Below, piece after piece: positions 5,200-6,507 of a stretch of 6,507 nt of DNA. The position numbers were made by a program, and so were the translations under genes. The DNA is taken from the NCBI GenBank assembly GCA_018432645.1, contig JAHDSP010000153.1, forward strand, positions 1-6,507, in the 5' to 3' direction. The notes below the pieces were generated by a model. That model saw nothing but the letters and a program-made list of their open reading frames with translations. It was not told where the DNA came from and searched no databases. Each line of letters starts with the position of its first letter. Within the stretch, counting starts at the first letter, position 1. Source of the stretch: Bacteroidales bacterium. GTDB lineage: Bacteria; Bacteroidota; Bacteroidia; Bacteroidales; DTU049.

Positions 5200-5397
5200 T
5201 CACCTACCATTAGTACTTAATATAGTTGTGTGATCAAATTTGAAAATATTATAACTAAAGTCAGGACAAGTATTACATTTTTTAGGATTATATTTTTTTA
5301 TCTTATTGGGTAGGGGCTTATTTTGAGTCTGACATGCAGATAAGACAAGTAACAAAATAAAAAATAAAAGAGCAAAAAAATATTTTTTATATTTCAT
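5200..5397 (-). CDS. Small lipoprotein of unknown function
   Basis: The 65-aa product starts MKYKKYF and has a hydrophobic stretch (residues 7-19). A lipobox LSAC follows with Cys22 as the predicted lipidation site, so the mature peptide is only about 44 aa. It is basic after the signal (NKIKKYNPKK) and holds a CNTCP motif (two cysteines three residues apart), which could form a disulfide or bind metal. I do not recognise the family. ATG at 5397 is chosen over TTG at 5415, because it puts the charged n-region directly at the N-terminus. The start lies 26 bp after the hutU stop on the same strand, so co-transcription is plausible. The clear signal peptide argues for a real gene; the small size leaves doubt. 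Confidence 0.65.
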   Translation of the reverse strand: MKYKKYFFALLFFILLLVLSACQTQNKPLPNKIKKYNPKKCNTCPDFSYNIFKFDHTTILSTNGR

Positions 5398-5423
5398 CAG
5401 ATTATACAATGTCAATAAAAAAA

Positions 5424-6507
5424 TTATTCAAAAAGTTTATTAATTAAATCATCATCAGCAATATTAGGAATAGTAACAGCTAAATCTTTATGATGTGCTT
5501 GAGCCCTATTTAGAGTAAAGAGAGCATTAGGATTACGAGCCCAGCTTCTACGAGAGATACCATTAATCACATCCCAAAAGAGCATACTCTTTAGATTGCT
5601 ATCTGCCTCATCACTACCATCCAGTACTAAGCCAAATCCTCCATTTATTACTTCTCCCCAACCAACACCACCTCCATTATGCAGAGAAATCCAAGTAGCA
5701 CCTCTCACAGCATTACCTACATAAGTATGCGTAGCCATATCAGCAGTGAATTTACTACCATCATATATATTAGAAGTTTCACGAAATGGTGAATCTGTAC
5801 CAGATACATCATGATGATCTCTACCCAATACTATCGGTGCACTAATATATCCAGAGCGGATAGCTTCATTAAAAGCTTTTGATATCTTTACTCTAGCTTC
5901 TCCGTCAGCATACAATATTCTAGCTTGACTGCCCACAACTAATTTATTAGCTTTTGCATTTCTGATCCAATGAATGCTATCACTCAGCTGTAGCTTTATC
6001 TCATTAGGAGCTGTTTTGTAAATTTCTTCTAAAATATCTCCTGCTATTTTATCAGTTTTATCTAAATCTGCAGGATCACCAGAAGTGCAAACCCATCTAA
6101 ATGGACCAAATCCAAAATCAAAAAATTGAGGTCCCATTATATCTTGTACATAGCTAGGATACTTAAATTCACCATTAGGTAGCAAAATATCAGCACCAGC
6201 ACGGCTAGATTCTAATAAAAATGCATTGCCATAATCAAAGAAATACATACCAAGCTGAGCATGTTTATTGATAATAGCCACTTGACGTTTTAAACTTTCA
6301 TGCACTTTTTGTTTAAAAAGTTCTGGATTTTGGCTCATCAATTCATTAGACTCTTCATAGGTGAGACCTGCAGGATAGTAACCACCTTGATATGGATTGT
6401 GTAGAGAAGTTTGATCTGTGCCTATATCTACTTTTATATTTTCATCATATAACCTTTCCCATAAATCAACAATATTACCTAAATAACCAATAGAAACATT
6501 TTCTTTA
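5424..6507 (-). CDS. hutU: Urocanate hydratase (urocanase), C-terminal part, 5' end outside window
   Basis: HutU hydrates urocanate to 4-imidazolone-5-propionate with tightly bound NAD+, the second step of histidine degradation, in the cytoplasm. The frame stays open to base 6507, giving 360 residues; the rest lies off the window. The ATG at 6338 and the TTG at 6341 are internal, since upstream codons encode the family motif DQTSLHNPY (window residues 31-39) and GGYYPAG. Further marks are FRWVCTSGD (about 136-144) with the conserved active-site-region cysteine, GRDHHDVSGTDSPFRET (about 228-244), and ATWISLHNGGGVGWGE (about 270-285). Spacing and the C-terminal tail fit the longer urocanase form (about 660-680 aa) found in Bacteroidota rather than the ~555-aa proteobacterial form. 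Other hut genes are not visible here. Confidence 0.96.
   Translation of the reverse strand, partial: KENVSIGYLGNIVDLWERLYDENIKVDIGTDQTSLHNPYQGGYYPAGLTYEESNELMSQNPELFKQKVHESLKRQVAIINKHAQLGMYFFDYGNAFLLESSRAGADILLPNGEFKYPSYVQDIMGPQFFDFGFGPFRWVCTSGDPADLDKTDKIAGDILEEIYKTAPNEIKLQLSDSIHWIRNAKANKLVVGSQARILYADGEARVKISKAFNEAIRSGYISAPIVLGRDHHDVSGTDSPFRETSNIYDGSKFTADMATHTYVGNAVRGATWISLHNGGGVGWGEVINGGFGLVLDGSDEADSNLKSMLFWDVINGISRRSWARNPNALFTLNRAQAHHKDLAVTIPNIADDDLINKLFE

Noticed and set aside
5400..5415. TTG start for the lipoprotein, and the nearby TTGACA and TATAAT words as a sigma-70 promoter
   Set aside because: The two words are only 3 bp apart, so they cannot be -35/-10 boxes. The ATG at 5397 gives a normal lipoprotein signal peptide.
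6338..6343. ATG/TTG near 6338-6341 as the start of urocanate hydratase
   Set aside because: The frame continues upstream to the window edge and encodes the conserved DQTSLHNPY and GGYYPAG motifs.

Overview
The window looks like a chromosomal segment of an AT-rich member of the Bacteroidota. The large-type urocanate hydratase, the NrnA-like DHH protein placed divergently to ndk, the Xre regulator with a C-terminal SDGTF patch, the lack of Shine-Dalgarno sequences, the TAnnTTTG-like promoter boxes and the CTAAAG-centred intergenic hairpins all fit that phylum. This is inference from family knowledge, not from a database search.

Layout. 1-1470 (+): the C-terminal 489 residues of the primosomal helicase PriA, cut by the window edge. 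1471-1826: a convergent intergenic region packed with repeats, namely two opposed 7-bp tandem arrays that could pair into a long hairpin and two 43-bp direct repeats. 1827-2834 (-): an NrnA-like DHH/DHHA1 phosphoesterase. 2835-2893: a short divergent promoter region with a perfect 14-bp palindrome. 2894-3319 (+): nucleoside diphosphate kinase with a deviating active-site signature. 3358-3900 (-): an Xre-type HTH regulator. 3901-5199: about 1.3 kb with no intact gene. Its first half is extremely AT-rich and carries tandem ATTTAC-N4-GTAAAT palindromes. Its second half holds two diverged copies of a ~170-bp repeat flanking a 41-codon gene remnant, plus REP-like hairpins. 5200-5397 (-): a tiny lipoprotein. 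5424-6507 (-): the C-terminal 360 residues of urocanate hydratase (HutU), also cut by the window edge.

How it fits together. The genes are mostly housekeeping: replication restart (PriA), nanoRNA/pAp turnover (NrnA), NTP balance (Ndk) and histidine degradation (HutU). They do not form one pathway. The nrnA/ndk pair shares a divergent promoter region, and the lipoprotein gene may be co-transcribed behind hutU.

The regions worth attention are the non-coding ones: the candidate operator array upstream of the Xre regulator, and the repeat/remnant block at 4404-5145. I see no complete novel system. The most testable idea is that the Xre protein controls itself, or a non-coding transcript, through the ATTTAC/GTAAAT sites.
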